From positions 1 through 64,000 of the forward strand of contig NZ_PGVF01000013.1 of the NCBI RefSeq assembly GCF_002860285.1: a stretch of 64,000 nt of DNA, written 5' to 3'. A program made the position numbers and the translations under genes. Below the pieces are notes generated by a model. The model was not told the DNA's origin, made no database searches, and was given only the letters and a program-made list of their open reading frames with translations. This stretch comes from Bacillus sp. M6-12 (lineage in GTDB: Bacteria; Bacillota; Bacilli; Bacillales; DSM-1321). This document shows, in pieces, positions 16,947 to 26,800 of this stretch (positions within the stretch are counted from its first letter, which is position 1; each line of letters opens with the position of its first letter).

Positions 16947-17876
16947 TTATTTCTTCTGTTTAATATCCACCAATAATTCCTCAACCTCTTCATGGTTCCA
17001 CTTTCTTGCATAGTCCATTGCAGTCAGACCATCCTTGCTTACCAGTTCCTTATCCGACCCTTTGTTAAGCAGCAGCTTTACGGCACCGTCGTTTCCCAGA
17101 TCTGAGGCTAACATTAGGGGGGTGAGGCCGAGATTATTTTGATGATTGACAATATCCCGGTTATTAAGGAGGATGGGCAGCAATTGATCACGGCCGTTCA
17201 TAATTGCTGTATGCAGCAGGGAATTTCCTTCTTTATCCACTCCTTTTATTAGTTCAGGTTCTGACTCGAGTAGTAATTCAACTGCTTTTGAATTACCTTG
17301 CTGGACTGCCAGAAAAAGAGGTGTTTCCCCAAGCTTATTTGGTTTATCAGCGCTTAGTCCCTTTTTCATCAGCAGATGGATCATTTGGGTTTCCCCTTTT
17401 AATGAGGCAATGTGAAGGGCATTATTTCCCAGGTCATTTGTTTTCTTTAATTCATCGATATGAAGCTTTAATGCCGTCTGGAGCAAATCTATTTTTTCTT
17501 TTTGGAGACTGATATTGCCTTCATCTTGCTTATAATAATTAAATGAGAACAATATGGAAACAAATAATGGTTCTTTTGATTTTCTATCAACCGTACCGCC
17601 CTTCTCCAGAATATAATCTGCAATATCAAAATTTTGATAAAGGAGGGCATATTCCAAAGGTGACATCCCCTCTTCCGACCGTACCTTCTCATCATTCAAT
17701 GCCCCGGTATACTTCTTAACTCCTTGTTTATTTCCATCCTTGATTGCCTGAAACAGTTTTTTCTCGGTTTCCAGCTGTTTTGCCTTTGAGGCCGGACCAA
17801 AACTTTGAAGGGCAAATACCATAATTGCCAGCAAAAGAATTCCGGACAACGCTGAGATTAGTATCTTTTTGTTCAT
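16947..17876 (-). CDS. Membrane-anchored ankyrin-repeat protein
   Basis: Residues 5-24 form one transmembrane anchor, with a short basic N-terminus. From about residue 68 on, at least six ankyrin repeats can be read, each with a TPL/NALHIA-type opening: GMSPLEYALLYQN, LGNNALHIASLKG, LGETPLFLAVQQG, EGNSLLHTAIMNG, LGLTPLMLASDLG and DGLTAMDYARKWN. Ankyrin repeats bind partner proteins, and here they probably face outside the membrane. The 309-residue protein has no enzyme domain. It lies between the pilus locus and the large secreted protein, separated from the latter by a terminator, so it is likely transcribed on its own or by read-through. Its partner is unknown. Confidence 0.8.
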   Translation of the reverse strand: MNKKILISALSGILLLAIMVFALQSFGPASKAKQLETEKKLFQAIKDGNKQGVKKYTGALNDEKVRSEEGMSPLEYALLYQNFDIADYILEKGGTVDRKSKEPLFVSILFSFNYYKQDEGNISLQKEKIDLLQTALKLHIDELKKTNDLGNNALHIASLKGETQMIHLLMKKGLSADKPNKLGETPLFLAVQQGNSKAVELLLESEPELIKGVDKEGNSLLHTAIMNGRDQLLPILLNNRDIVNHQNNLGLTPLMLASDLGNDGAVKLLLNKGSDKELVSKDGLTAMDYARKWNHEEVEELLVDIKQKK

Positions 17877-17907
17877 ACAGGATAAATCCCCTTATTAAAA
17901 ATTTCAC

Positions 17908-17950
17908 AGAAAAACCTTGTCGTGAACATGAGCGCAGACAAGGTTTTTCT
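17908..17950 (-). terminator. Terminator after the large secreted protein gene
   Basis: A 14-base perfect stem (17908-17921 with 17937-17950) rich in A/T at its base, so U runs exist on both strands. It separates the large secreted protein gene from the ankyrin gene. Confidence 0.85.
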
Positions 17951-17985
17951 ATTTTATATTATTCATCTACACTTCAATTTTGGTA

Positions 17986-20900
17986 TTAATACTTTGAATC
18001 TCCGTCACCTCCGAAACCTGGCTCAACTACCTTAACTTTTAATATGGCTTCGTAGTCTTTTCCAGCATCGTCCGTCACATTTATGGTGATATCCGCTGTC
18101 CCAATCCTGTTTCCATATATCGTTCCATCTCTATCAATTTCGGCATAGTAATCATCGCTGCTTTCATACCTTATCGATTCAATATTTGTCGCATCTGCAG
18201 GATTAATTTTCAGGTAGCCTGCGATAGTATCTGTTTCTCCTTTTTCAATTATTGCTGTTTCAGGATCCACAGCAATGGAAACTAGTGGTTGGCCGACTGT
18301 TACGGTGACGCTGTCCGTTTTACCATTGGAGGTGGATACAATGATTTCTGTCCGGCCGGTCCCCACAGCTTCGATTTTTCCATCCTCAAGCACCCGGACA
18401 ATATTCGGATTATTGGACGTCCACTCAAGGTCTTTGTTCACCGCATTTTCCGGATCAAATTTAACTTCAAAATCATCAAATATATCATGCTTATCGAGAT
18501 TTAAGTTGCCTGGGGTTACTTCTATCCGTTCGGTAAGTTTATCCTTGACGGTTACATTGATTGATTTAACAATCGGGTTTCCATCTTTATCTGTACCGCT
18601 TATGGTAAGCACTGTAGTCCCCGCTTTCTCCCCCGTTACGGTAAACTCTGCCTCATTGACGGTTGCTATTGCATTTGTTCCATTAATGATTTTCAGGCTG
18701 CTAAGCGCTTCTTCGGGGTTTACCTTGATTTGGAGTTTCTTGGTTTCCCCTACGAAAAGCTCCAGATCTGAAACAGTAAAATCTATAACCGGGATTTGAA
18801 CGACGACCAAGGCTTCCTTCTCGATAACCTTTCCAAACACGTCAGTAACCCTTACTTTTACTTTTGTGCTTCCCGCATCCAATACCGCAGCAGAACCTGT
18901 GGCAGTATTTAAGCTGAGCACATGTCCGCCGCTTTCCTCACTCCAGACAATCTCTTTTATTCCGGCGTTTTGGGGCTGCAGGGCCAAATCTAGCATGAAA
19001 TTCTTGCTGGAGTTTTTGTAAAGGATATATTTTTCCGGGAATTCAATTGCCGTTAAAGGAACATCTGCCACAATTGTAACAGGGTTAAAGGAAGCCGTCT
19101 TATCCATTGCGGTTTCGTCCTTATACCTCAGTAGAGAATCATTCAAGACATATTGCTTTTTCTCTGTCGGTTTCAAGCTGATTGAAAAGCTTACCGGGTC
19201 TGCTTTATATACATTACCGACTTTTTTATAAACAATGTTTTCCATTCTTTTATTCAGGGTCATCCCGTCCTGCAAAGAACCGGCCCCCCCGATTACATTG
19301 ATTCCAGCAGGAAATTTCTCAGTAAAATTCAGGCTGCTGGCGGTAATTTGGTTGCTTCCATTGTATTTAACGGATGCTACTGGTACTTCCCTGGGTGTTA
19401 TGGTATAAGTTACTGTCAAATTATCATTAGTTTTTACCGGATTAACAGCCTTTACTTCCCTGCTTACATCAAGGATCACATTAAGCTTTATAATATTTAC
19501 ATTTATTTCCTTGACCGTAACCGCACCTTTTTCATCTGTAGCTTCAATCCGAATGGTAGTGGGACCACCCTCTGGCATATTGTGGGGGATTGATGCCACA
19601 ACAGTTTCTCCGTTTACAATTCCTGTCCTGTTAAGCACTTCCCGGTCATTTAAAAATACTTTTGTGGAAAGCTTCTTATCCCTTAAATCAAAATCCTCCA
19701 TAGTATAGGAAAGTTCAATGTTTTGATTGGATGGAATTGTCTGGCCTTCTTCCGGTGAAAGGACGGATATTACCGGGGCATGATTGGATCCAAGAAACGC
19801 CCGGTACATGGTGTTCACAAACAGCTCCTGTTCTTCGCGCGGGAAACCGGAGCTGGTATGCCCTGTGCCCGAATAGGTGATATTTCCTTTTGAATACGTG
19901 TAATAATGGTTCCAGCTGTCGTTCACATCCCGGTTTGAACCGATAATATTATACCAGCTGATTACCTCTGGGTCTTCCAGGTTTAAGGTATAATATTGAT
20001 TGTGTGTTGTAGCAATTTCAACATTGCTGTCCAATGGAAAGGGATAAGCTGTCATCAAACCATCATTTATTTTATTTGTCTGGTAGGACGTATTGGGAGC
20101 ACCTAGCCCTAAATCTGTTTGTGGTGCAATTTGCCCAGTATCATCCATAAAGTTATCTACCCAGTTATTGTTTGTCTGGAAAATGGTATCATGGGTGAAC
20201 ATAATGCTTTGCTTGGATGAGATAAACTTCTCTAAAGAGTCTACAGCGTTATCCCCAAGGTGTGCGAGATTATTATAGCTGTCGGCAAATCCAAAAATAA
20301 CCATGTCATACAGCCCGTTAATCGATTCATGGGAGTACTTTTTCTTATCCTTCTGTAATGTCCTTATGCTGCTGTTGAAGGTTCCCATATCGGTTACATC
20401 AATATTAATTTTATACTCTCCGCTTTTTTGGAGGAAGCTTTGGTTCATGTTACTGTCCTTCTTCAAAGAACTACTGCTGTTTGCATTGCTTGTAACTTGA
20501 AGAACCTTGATTTCCACTACTTCTCCAGTAAATTTAACCATGCCTTTTTTATAGTCTTTCAGATTGTTCGATTCGTCCACAAGTTCGAGCTTCCAGTTTC
20601 GGACTCCTGAATAGCTTTTCGGAAGCTTATAAGAGATTGTTGCCGTGGTTGATGTTACTGAATTTTCTGCAACAATTTCTTCTGTGTCATAGCGGTCATT
20701 AAAATCGGAATCAATATACAATTGTGCTTTTAGTCTTTTAGAACCCGGATTGCTTGGAACCTGAACATTCATCTTAAAGGAAAGTGTTTCTCCGGATTTA
20801 TAAATTCCGGATCCCGAAGGCTGTTCGGAAAGAGTGAATCTGGGCCTTACTTTATAATTTGCACTATTGTAAAAATTTTTCAAATGGGAAACTAACTCCT

Positions 20901-21411
20901 GCTCCTTGTTATTGCCGTTAGAATTATAGTCTATTACATACTTTGAGTTAAGGTAACTTTTAAAATTAGCCTTTAATTTATTACCGCTGTCATATGTTAC
21001 TCTATCAATGATTACCGGCTGGCCCTTATTAATAAAATCATCAATTATTTCTTTAGCTTTTAAATTTGTTATGTCATTCATTACATCTTCTGTATTATGG
21101 TTTTTACCTGATACAGGTTTAGATGTATAATTCCCTTCCATGATTGCAATGAGATCGTATTGGCCGTCGAGCTCTTCTCTTTGGGCAACAAATAACTTCA
21201 TTGGAACTGTTTTAATGTTAAAACTGCTGGTTCCAATAATTGGTTTTAATTGTGAAGTTGTCCCTTTATCAACAATTTCGAGCACTGACAATTTCGGATT
21301 AAAAGCTGGAATACTGCTGCCATTTCCATTTGCCTTTAAACTAAGGGGAACCTGAAACATGGAGGTAAGTACTATCAATGCCGAAACAATTAACACAAAA
21401 ACTCTTTTCAT
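17986..21411 (-). CDS. Large secreted DUF5057-like protein with Ig-like (BIG2) C-terminal domains
   Basis: A Sec signal peptide (residues 1 to about 27) begins at ATG 21411, with GGAGG eight bases upstream; the reading frame extends to a TTG at 21426 that overlaps this site. The mature protein (1141 residues in all) has an alpha/beta N-terminal half with two stretches of similar type (YDLIAIMEGNYTS with KEIIDDFINKGQPVIID; YDMVIFGFADSYN with LEKFISSKQSIMFTHD) that suggest a ThuA/amidotransferase-like fold, as in DUF5057. A cadherin/Ig-like domain near residue 550 (PVISVLSPEEGQTI) and at least two bacterial Ig-like BIG2 domains at the end (LTERIEVTPG...; VSIAVDPETA...) follow. There is no LPXTG or anchor. 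I infer a surface or pilus-associated role from its location; family assignment is from memory. Confidence 0.65.
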   Translation of the reverse strand: MKRVFVLIVSALIVLTSMFQVPLSLKANGNGSSIPAFNPKLSVLEIVDKGTTSQLKPIIGTSSFNIKTVPMKLFVAQREELDGQYDLIAIMEGNYTSKPVSGKNHNTEDVMNDITNLKAKEIIDDFINKGQPVIIDRVTYDSGNKLKANFKSYLNSKYVIDYNSNGNNKEQELVSHLKNFYNSANYKVRPRFTLSEQPSGSGIYKSGETLSFKMNVQVPSNPGSKRLKAQLYIDSDFNDRYDTEEIVAENSVTSTTATISYKLPKSYSGVRNWKLELVDESNNLKDYKKGMVKFTGEVVEIKVLQVTSNANSSSSLKKDSNMNQSFLQKSGEYKINIDVTDMGTFNSSIRTLQKDKKKYSHESINGLYDMVIFGFADSYNNLAHLGDNAVDSLEKFISSKQSIMFTHDTIFQTNNNWVDNFMDDTGQIAPQTDLGLGAPNTSYQTNKINDGLMTAYPFPLDSNVEIATTHNQYYTLNLEDPEVISWYNIIGSNRDVNDSWNHYYTYSKGNITYSGTGHTSSGFPREEQELFVNTMYRAFLGSNHAPVISVLSPEEGQTIPSNQNIELSYTMEDFDLRDKKLSTKVFLNDREVLNRTGIVNGETVVASIPHNMPEGGPTTIRIEATDEKGAVTVKEINVNIIKLNVILDVSREVKAVNPVKTNDNLTVTYTITPREVPVASVKYNGSNQITASSLNFTEKFPAGINVIGGAGSLQDGMTLNKRMENIVYKKVGNVYKADPVSFSISLKPTEKKQYVLNDSLLRYKDETAMDKTASFNPVTIVADVPLTAIEFPEKYILYKNSSKNFMLDLALQPQNAGIKEIVWSEESGGHVLSLNTATGSAAVLDAGSTKVKVRVTDVFGKVIEKEALVVVQIPVIDFTVSDLELFVGETKKLQIKVNPEEALSSLKIINGTNAIATVNEAEFTVTGEKAGTTVLTISGTDKDGNPIVKSINVTVKDKLTERIEVTPGNLNLDKHDIFDDFEVKFDPENAVNKDLEWTSNNPNIVRVLEDGKIEAVGTGRTEIIVSTSNGKTDSVTVTVGQPLVSIAVDPETAIIEKGETDTIAGYLKINPADATNIESIRYESSDDYYAEIDRDGTIYGNRIGTADITINVTDDAGKDYEAILKVKVVEPGFGGDGDSKY

Positions 21412-21651
21412 CCCATATACCTCCAATCCCTTTTTCTATTTTTTTACAAGTAATCTAATTCTTTCTTCCTATTATTATATCAACTTTTAAAAAAATGCTG
21501 TAGCGATATTGTTAAGAAATTATAAACAAAATAACAAAAATGTGTTCAAAGAGGATATAGTCTGCTCTTTAAGCAAGCCAAGGGATAGCAGTTTTATAAA
21601 ATTACCGTTGGCAAAGCGTTCATTGCAGTTATTAAATAATTAAACGAAAAA

Positions 21652-21692
21652 GTACCCTATTGGCAGACTCTAACGTCTACTCCATAGGGTAC
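21652..21692 (-). terminator. Terminator after the diguanylate cyclase gene
   Basis: A perfect nine-base stem (21652-21660 with 21684-21692) is followed on the minus strand by TTTTTCGTTTAATT. The 225 bases between it and the large secreted protein gene are AT-rich and show no gene; they must carry that gene's promoter, which I could not pinpoint. Confidence 0.8.
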
Positions 21693-21723
21693 ATTCTCAT
21701 GTGACATTTTTTTCTATGATATA

Positions 21724-23454
21724 TTAACCGGCATACTGCGCCACTTTATTTCTCCCTGCTTTCTTGGCACCGGTATACATGGCTCTGTCAGCATGGCGGA
21801 TCAAAGACTGGAAATCCTCCGCGTCTGCAGGGGCACTGGCAACACCGATGGAGGCAGTGACGGTTACAAGAACCTTGCTGCGATGGCTGTCCAGGTCAGT
21901 ATAGATCTCGAATGGTTTGAATGCAATGGCTTGCCTGATTGTTTCGGCCATTTCAAATGCGTTTTCTTTATCGATATCCGGAAGGAGGATGACAAACTCC
22001 TCTCCTCCATAACGGGCAGTTATCCCAGTTTCTCCAACGAAATTTGCAATCCTTACAGCCATTTGCCGAAGGATTTCATTTCCGCTTTCATGGCCATATG
22101 TGTCATTGATAATTTTAAATCTGTCCAGGTCAAGTAAAATCAAAGACAGGTGTTTGAGTTCCTGATTGTCCAGTTTTTTGAATTCCCGTTCCATTACTCC
22201 TTCAAAATATCGATAGTTATACAGTTTAGTTAAGGCGCATCTTTCACTGTTCTTTTTCGTTTCTTCATGATAGCGGGCGTTATCGTAAGCAACAGCAAGG
22301 TAGGAACAAAGAATGTCAACAATCATCAGTTGGTATTGGTGGTATTCTCTTTTTCTATTAGAGGCTAAAACCAGTACCCCTGTTACATTTGTATTCCTCA
22401 TGATTGGAACGGACAGGACGCTTTCAGCGGAGTCCGGAATATAGCCTTTTTGGATGTGATTCCATTCAGTTCTTGAGTGAAAAAGCACGGCGTTCTTTCG
22501 CTGCCAGACCGTCCCGCTAATGCCTTCATTAGGTTTTAGCGGCCCGATGTCAATCTTTTTTTCGATCCCTTTTTCAGTATGACGGAGAAGATGAAGTTCG
22601 TTCTGCTCCATGTTTACATCAAGAATATACGCATAATCAACTGGGAGCATGGTTGAAATCTTTTGAATAAATAGATCCAATACCTCGTTCACCTGAAGCC
22701 TTTGGGTCAATTCATGGCCGAATTCACTGGCCTTTTGGAGGTATTCATTTATTTCTTTGGATGAGTAGTAAAGTTTCATGATGAGGGCTAGCGATATTAA
22801 AGGAATCCCGACGGCAGCAATAGCCATTAACCCAATTTGCTGATACAGGATGAATAGAATAAGTCCGATTGGAAAAACAATGATCGTTGATACAGTTTCC
22901 CAAACAAGATCCCTGCCAAACAAATTGCGTTTTCTTTTGTGGACGAACAGGAGAATCATTGTAATCAGGATTTGGTTTGCGATAAAATAGGCAGCCTGAT
23001 GGGCCAGGATCAGCCAAAAATGCTCTGGTTCTTGTGTAAAAATAAAATCATGGGTTCCGCCAAGCAAATAATAAAAATAACCGCTTAGCAATGAAATGGA
23101 AAAGAACATCAGTGAATTTAATGGAAGCCGATAGTATTCATCACTCCTCAGCCTTATAGACAACAGCATTGTCAGCAGTGCGAACTGTGTTAAGACTAAT
23201 TCGGCTGCTAAACCAAAAGTAAGGAACACGGCCAGAGATACACCCTGCAGGCAGAAAAGTGTGGTTCCGTTAATTGTCATGGGCATCACTGAAACAATGC
23301 AGATTAACAGTAAGAATCCGAAGATATGTGTTTCATTATTAGTGAATAACGGAGGATAATAATGAAACACAAGCCATAAGCCAGGGGGAAAAAGAAGTAA
23401 CCAAGCAACCCAGATTGCCATTCTGGTTGATTTATTGACCCTCAACTTTTCCAT
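21724..23454 (-). CDS. Membrane GAF-GGDEF diguanylate cyclase
   Basis: GGDEF proteins make cyclic di-GMP from two GTP. The N-terminal 230 residues hold about seven or eight transmembrane segments, a membrane sensor region. Residues about 250-395 form a GAF domain. The GGDEF domain runs from about 405 to 570 with LILLDLDRFKIINDTYGH (metal-binding Asp near 442-444) and an intact active-site loop GGEEF at 483-487. The RxxD inhibitory site normally found just upstream of this loop is absent (the preceding residues are ETGITARY), so product feedback through that site is not expected. No EAL domain is present. The gene is monocistronic, flanked by a terminator. It lies about 11 kb from pilB, whose product has a c-di-GMP-binding-type domain. 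Confidence 0.92.
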   Translation of the reverse strand: MEKLRVNKSTRMAIWVAWLLLFPPGLWLVFHYYPPLFTNNETHIFGFLLLICIVSVMPMTINGTTLFCLQGVSLAVFLTFGLAAELVLTQFALLTMLLSIRLRSDEYYRLPLNSLMFFSISLLSGYFYYLLGGTHDFIFTQEPEHFWLILAHQAAYFIANQILITMILLFVHKRKRNLFGRDLVWETVSTIIVFPIGLILFILYQQIGLMAIAAVGIPLISLALIMKLYYSSKEINEYLQKASEFGHELTQRLQVNEVLDLFIQKISTMLPVDYAYILDVNMEQNELHLLRHTEKGIEKKIDIGPLKPNEGISGTVWQRKNAVLFHSRTEWNHIQKGYIPDSAESVLSVPIMRNTNVTGVLVLASNRKREYHQYQLMIVDILCSYLAVAYDNARYHEETKKNSERCALTKLYNYRYFEGVMEREFKKLDNQELKHLSLILLDLDRFKIINDTYGHESGNEILRQMAVRIANFVGETGITARYGGEEFVILLPDIDKENAFEMAETIRQAIAFKPFEIYTDLDSHRSKVLVTVTASIGVASAPADAEDFQSLIRHADRAMYTGAKKAGRNKVAQYAG

Positions 23455-23657
23455 CCCCCTTCATAAATAGTTTTCTAGCATATATTACATTTCATTATAT
23501 TAGTAAAATAGTCTTACTTAATAATGATATTTTAGCAAATTTTCACATTAATGTCACATCTTATAATTCTTTTGTCACAAAAACTTTTCGATAAATTTTT
23601 TATAAAACAGCCTTCCCGGTTCTTTAGTTTGATGGATAACTAAGTCTCAGAAATCGA

Positions 23658-24947
23658 TTAAAGTATTACCAACTCCGGGCGTACCTCCGCCAAAAAATAT
23701 AATGATCCAGTTACCACAAGCAAATCGTCTTTCTCCATTAAGCTTAGAGCTTCATCTACAGCTTCTTTCCAGTTTTTCTGCAATCTCTTATTTTTTAAAT
23801 TACTTTCCTGAAATAATAATTCAGCCTTCAGTGCACGTGCATGTTTGAGTTGGGTAAACCATATTCTTTCTGCAATCTGTCCAAGAGCGTTACTCATTTT
23901 CAAATAGTCCTTATCAGCCAAAGCCGCAAAAACAATATAATATTTCCTTCCCGGGAAATACTTCTTTAGCGTATCGGCCAGGACTTCAATGCCTGCCGGA
24001 TTATGTGCTCCATCGAGGACAATCATAGGCTGCTGGGAGACAATTTCAAATCGGCCGTTATACACGGCTTTTTTTAACCCCATTTGAATACTGGATTGGG
24101 AGACAGATATTAAACCTGTCCTGTTCAAATAATCAATAGCTGCTAATGAAATCGCTGCATTCCTAATTTGGTGACGGCCCAGCATGGATATTTGCAGTCC
24201 AGGATAATCAGAGCCTTCGACATTTAGTGAGAAGGATTGAAGACCTTCGCCAGTATTGATTTCGGTTATTTTAATGTTTTCATCCAAAATCATTACCGGG
24301 GAGTGAAGGGCTTTGGCCCGCTCTTTAATTACAGCAATTGCTTCGGCATCTCCAGCACCAGTGATAATTGGTACCTTTTCTTTAATAATTCCTGCTTTTT
24401 CAGCAGCAATTTCTGCAATTGTCTCTCCTAAAATGGCTGTGTGCTCCAGCGATATATTAGTAATAATTGATAAAAGCGGTACAATAACATTCGTGGAATC
24501 AAGCCGTCCTCCAAGCCCCGCTTCCAAAAGGACAATATCAGGCTTTTTCCTATTAAAAAATATGAAAGCCATTGCTGTAAATATTTCAAAAACAGTTGGC
24601 TTCCGATCTTCTTTATCCATTTTTTCAATATACGGATAAAGTTCCATGAACACCGATGAAAGATCATTGTCATTAATCATCTTCCCATTCAATGAAATTT
24701 GCTCATTAATGCTATGCAAATACGGTGATGTGAAGGTTCCCGCTGACAGGCCTTCAGCAAGAACCATTTCTTTCATATAATTCAGGGTAGAACCCTTTCC
24801 GTTTGTTCCAGCGATATGAACATACCGGAGCCCTTCCTGAGGATTTCCGGCGAGATTAAGCAGCTGTTCCATTCGGTCCAGCCCAAAATCCATGCCAAGA
24901 TCAACCTGTCTATTTTGAAAAAATAAATGTATCTCCTGGATATTCAT
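23658..24947 (-). CDS. folC: Folylpolyglutamate synthase / dihydrofolate synthase
   Basis: FolC adds glutamate to dihydropteroate and then gamma-linked glutamates to reduced folates, with ATP. The Mur-ligase-type P-loop is seen as IAGTNGKGSTLNYMKEM (residues about 45-60), the SPYLHSINEQI segment and LLEAGLGGRLDSTNV follow, and the C-terminal ligase domain has VLDGAHNPAGIEVL. Length 429 is normal. The start ATG 24947 has GGAGG nine bases upstream. In B. subtilis folC sits directly downstream of valS; here two ATP-grasp genes are inserted between them and point the other way. The 200 bases downstream, toward the cyclase gene, contain no gene or clear terminator. Confidence 0.95.
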   Translation of the reverse strand: MNIQEIHLFFQNRQVDLGMDFGLDRMEQLLNLAGNPQEGLRYVHIAGTNGKGSTLNYMKEMVLAEGLSAGTFTSPYLHSINEQISLNGKMINDNDLSSVFMELYPYIEKMDKEDRKPTVFEIFTAMAFIFFNRKKPDIVLLEAGLGGRLDSTNVIVPLLSIITNISLEHTAILGETIAEIAAEKAGIIKEKVPIITGAGDAEAIAVIKERAKALHSPVMILDENIKITEINTGEGLQSFSLNVEGSDYPGLQISMLGRHQIRNAAISLAAIDYLNRTGLISVSQSSIQMGLKKAVYNGRFEIVSQQPMIVLDGAHNPAGIEVLADTLKKYFPGRKYYIVFAALADKDYLKMSNALGQIAERIWFTQLKHARALKAELLFQESNLKNKRLQKNWKEAVDEALSLMEKDDLLVVTGSLYFLAEVRPELVIL

Positions 24948-25046
24948 TTTTATCCTCCATATATGTATTGATGGTATAGTATGTAATTGAAAGACTGAAG
25001 CTTGCTAACTCTTTGATTTTACAACAAACAAGGAAGTGTTACATAT

Positions 25047-25955
25047 ATGAAAAAGCAATTCTTGTGCTGGATTCTCGTAAATGGGTACCTGAATCAGAAA
25101 AAGTTTTCTGACTTAGCTGTTTTCGTCCAGCAGGCCGCAGAAAGAAAGGGCATAAACGCCCAAATTGTATTTAATTCAGATTTAATTCCTGTAATTGAGA
25201 AAGGAAAGCCTATTCTAAAAAGCAAGTATTCCACTATGCCGGATTTTGTCTTATTTTTGGATAAAGACATTCATCTTGCCCGACACTTGGAGCAAATGGG
25301 TATCCCTCTCTTTAACAGCAGTTCAGCAATCGACTTGTGCGACAGCAAAGCCAGGACACATCAAGCACTCGTTCATCAAGGGATAGACATGCCAAAAACG
25401 GCTTTCGCACCCTTTACCTTTGAAGGAATTCCGAGGACAGACTTTCAGGCATTCCAGGATATCGGACAGGAGCTTGGGTACCCGCTGGTTATTAAGGAAT
25501 CTTACGGGTCGTTTGGGCAGCAGGTTTATCTGATTGAAAATGAGCAGCAATTAATTTCAAAGGTAATGGAGCTTGGCCACAGGCCGTTCATCTTGCAGGA
25601 ATACATTGAAAGCAGCAGAGGCAGGGATATCCGTTTAAATGTGGTTGGCGGTGAAGTCGTTGCATCTATGAAACGAATATCGGAAACAGATTTTCGGGCG
25701 AACGTTTCGGCTGGCGGGAGAACGGAACCATATTCTCCTCTAGCAGAGGAAACGGAATTGGCAATCAGGTGTGCCCGCATTCTAGGGACAGACTTTGCCG
25801 GGGTCGACTTGTTGTTTGGAGACGAGGGACCGCTAGTCTGTGAAGTAAATTCGAATACTCATATCGTAAGCATCTATCAATGTACAGGAATAAATGTTGC
25901 GGAACACATGATTGATTATGCGATCGAAAAACTGTATACCGGAAGGGAAAGCTAA
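25047..25955 (+). CDS. RimK-type ATP-grasp ligase (first of a tandem pair)
   Basis: ATP-grasp enzymes join a carboxylate to an amine through an acylphosphate. This 302-residue protein has the RimK/alpha-L-glutamate ligase layout: an N-terminal Rossmann-like domain (ending PLFNSSSAIDLCDSKARTHQ), the nucleotide-binding LGYPLVIKESYGSFGQQVYL, FILQEYIESSRGRDIRLNVV, the Gly-rich FRANVSAGGRTEPYSP and metal-binding ending FAGVDLLFGDEGPLVCEVNSN. AAGGAAGTG lies before ATG 25047. It is on the plus strand in an otherwise minus-strand region and overlaps the next, homologous gene by one base. Substrate unknown: candidates are a small peptide, protein tail or cofactor. The neighbouring folC makes a glutamylation link tempting but unproven. 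Confidence 0.85.
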   Translation: MKKQFLCWILVNGYLNQKKFSDLAVFVQQAAERKGINAQIVFNSDLIPVIEKGKPILKSKYSTMPDFVLFLDKDIHLARHLEQMGIPLFNSSSAIDLCDSKARTHQALVHQGIDMPKTAFAPFTFEGIPRTDFQAFQDIGQELGYPLVIKESYGSFGQQVYLIENEQQLISKVMELGHRPFILQEYIESSRGRDIRLNVVGGEVVASMKRISETDFRANVSAGGRTEPYSPLAEETELAIRCARILGTDFAGVDLLFGDEGPLVCEVNSNTHIVSIYQCTGINVAEHMIDYAIEKLYTGRES

Positions 25956-26800
25956 TGAACATAGGATGGCTCATTTACAATAGTTTTGACGCAGAGAAAA
26001 ACAAAGCATATATACAATGGATGCTGGATGAAGCAAAACGGGCGAACATCAAACTGGAATTTTTGTTAAGGGACAGACTGACAATTGGCCTTATTAATCA
26101 TTCACTCACGGTACTGTATGAAGGAAAGCAAATTCCCTCTCCGGAGTTTGCCATTATTCGTGCGATAGATCCCCTCTTCACTCGTCAGCTTGAAATGCTA
26201 GGAATCAGAACCTATAATTCTTCCATTGTTTCTGAGATATGCAACAATAAAGCAAAAACCCATCAATTTTTATCACCGCTTGGCATCCCGATGGCCGATA
26301 CTGTTTTTTATCATGGTGAAATGCTTGATGGAATGGCTGCGCCTTTTTCATATCCATTTATCGTCAAAGAAGTTCACGGACGCGGCGGGAAAAGCGTTTA
26401 TATGATCAACTCGGAAGCTGATATTGAAAAAATAAAGCATCTGAGAGGGAGCTGGATCATTCAAAAGCCAGCGGTTCTGGGGAAGGATATTAGAGTTTTT
26501 GTTATCGGCAAAAAGATACTTGCCGCAGTTTTACGCGAATCTGATACAGACTTTAAGTCTAATTTCACCTTGGGCGGCCGGGCATCTCTATACACTCTTT
26601 CAAAAGAGGAAACAGATTTGGCTGAAAAGATTATCCATGCTTTCGATTTTGGTATGGTCGGGATCGACTTTGTATTCCACGAAGACGGCAGCCTGCTATT
26701 AAATGAAATTGAAGATGTGGTGGGCAGCCGGACATTAAGTGCACTGACTGATCTCAATATTGTTAGGGAATATCTTTCTTATATTAAAGAAACAATATAA
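25955..26800 (+). CDS. RimK-type ATP-grasp ligase (second of a tandem pair)
   Basis: A paralogue of the preceding gene, 281 residues. The same set of motifs is visible: LGIRTYNSSIVSEICNNKAK with the TH after it, FSYPFIVKEVHGRGGKSVYM, WIIQKPAVLGKDIRVFVIG, FTLGGRASLYTLSKEE and GMVGIDFVFHEDGSLLLNEI ending EDVVGSRTL. Instead of the usual Glu-x-Asn metal ligands (EVNSN in the first protein) it has LNEIEDVVGS, so its metal site may differ. Start ATG 25955 overlaps the first stop (TAATG). The two could act in series on one product or as a heteromer. Downstream 195 bases hold no gene before the terminator shared with valS. Confidence 0.82.
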   Translation: MNIGWLIYNSFDAEKNKAYIQWMLDEAKRANIKLEFLLRDRLTIGLINHSLTVLYEGKQIPSPEFAIIRAIDPLFTRQLEMLGIRTYNSSIVSEICNNKAKTHQFLSPLGIPMADTVFYHGEMLDGMAAPFSYPFIVKEVHGRGGKSVYMINSEADIEKIKHLRGSWIIQKPAVLGKDIRVFVIGKKILAAVLRESDTDFKSNFTLGGRASLYTLSKEETDLAEKIIHAFDFGMVGIDFVFHEDGSLLLNEIEDVVGSRTLSALTDLNIVREYLSYIKETI

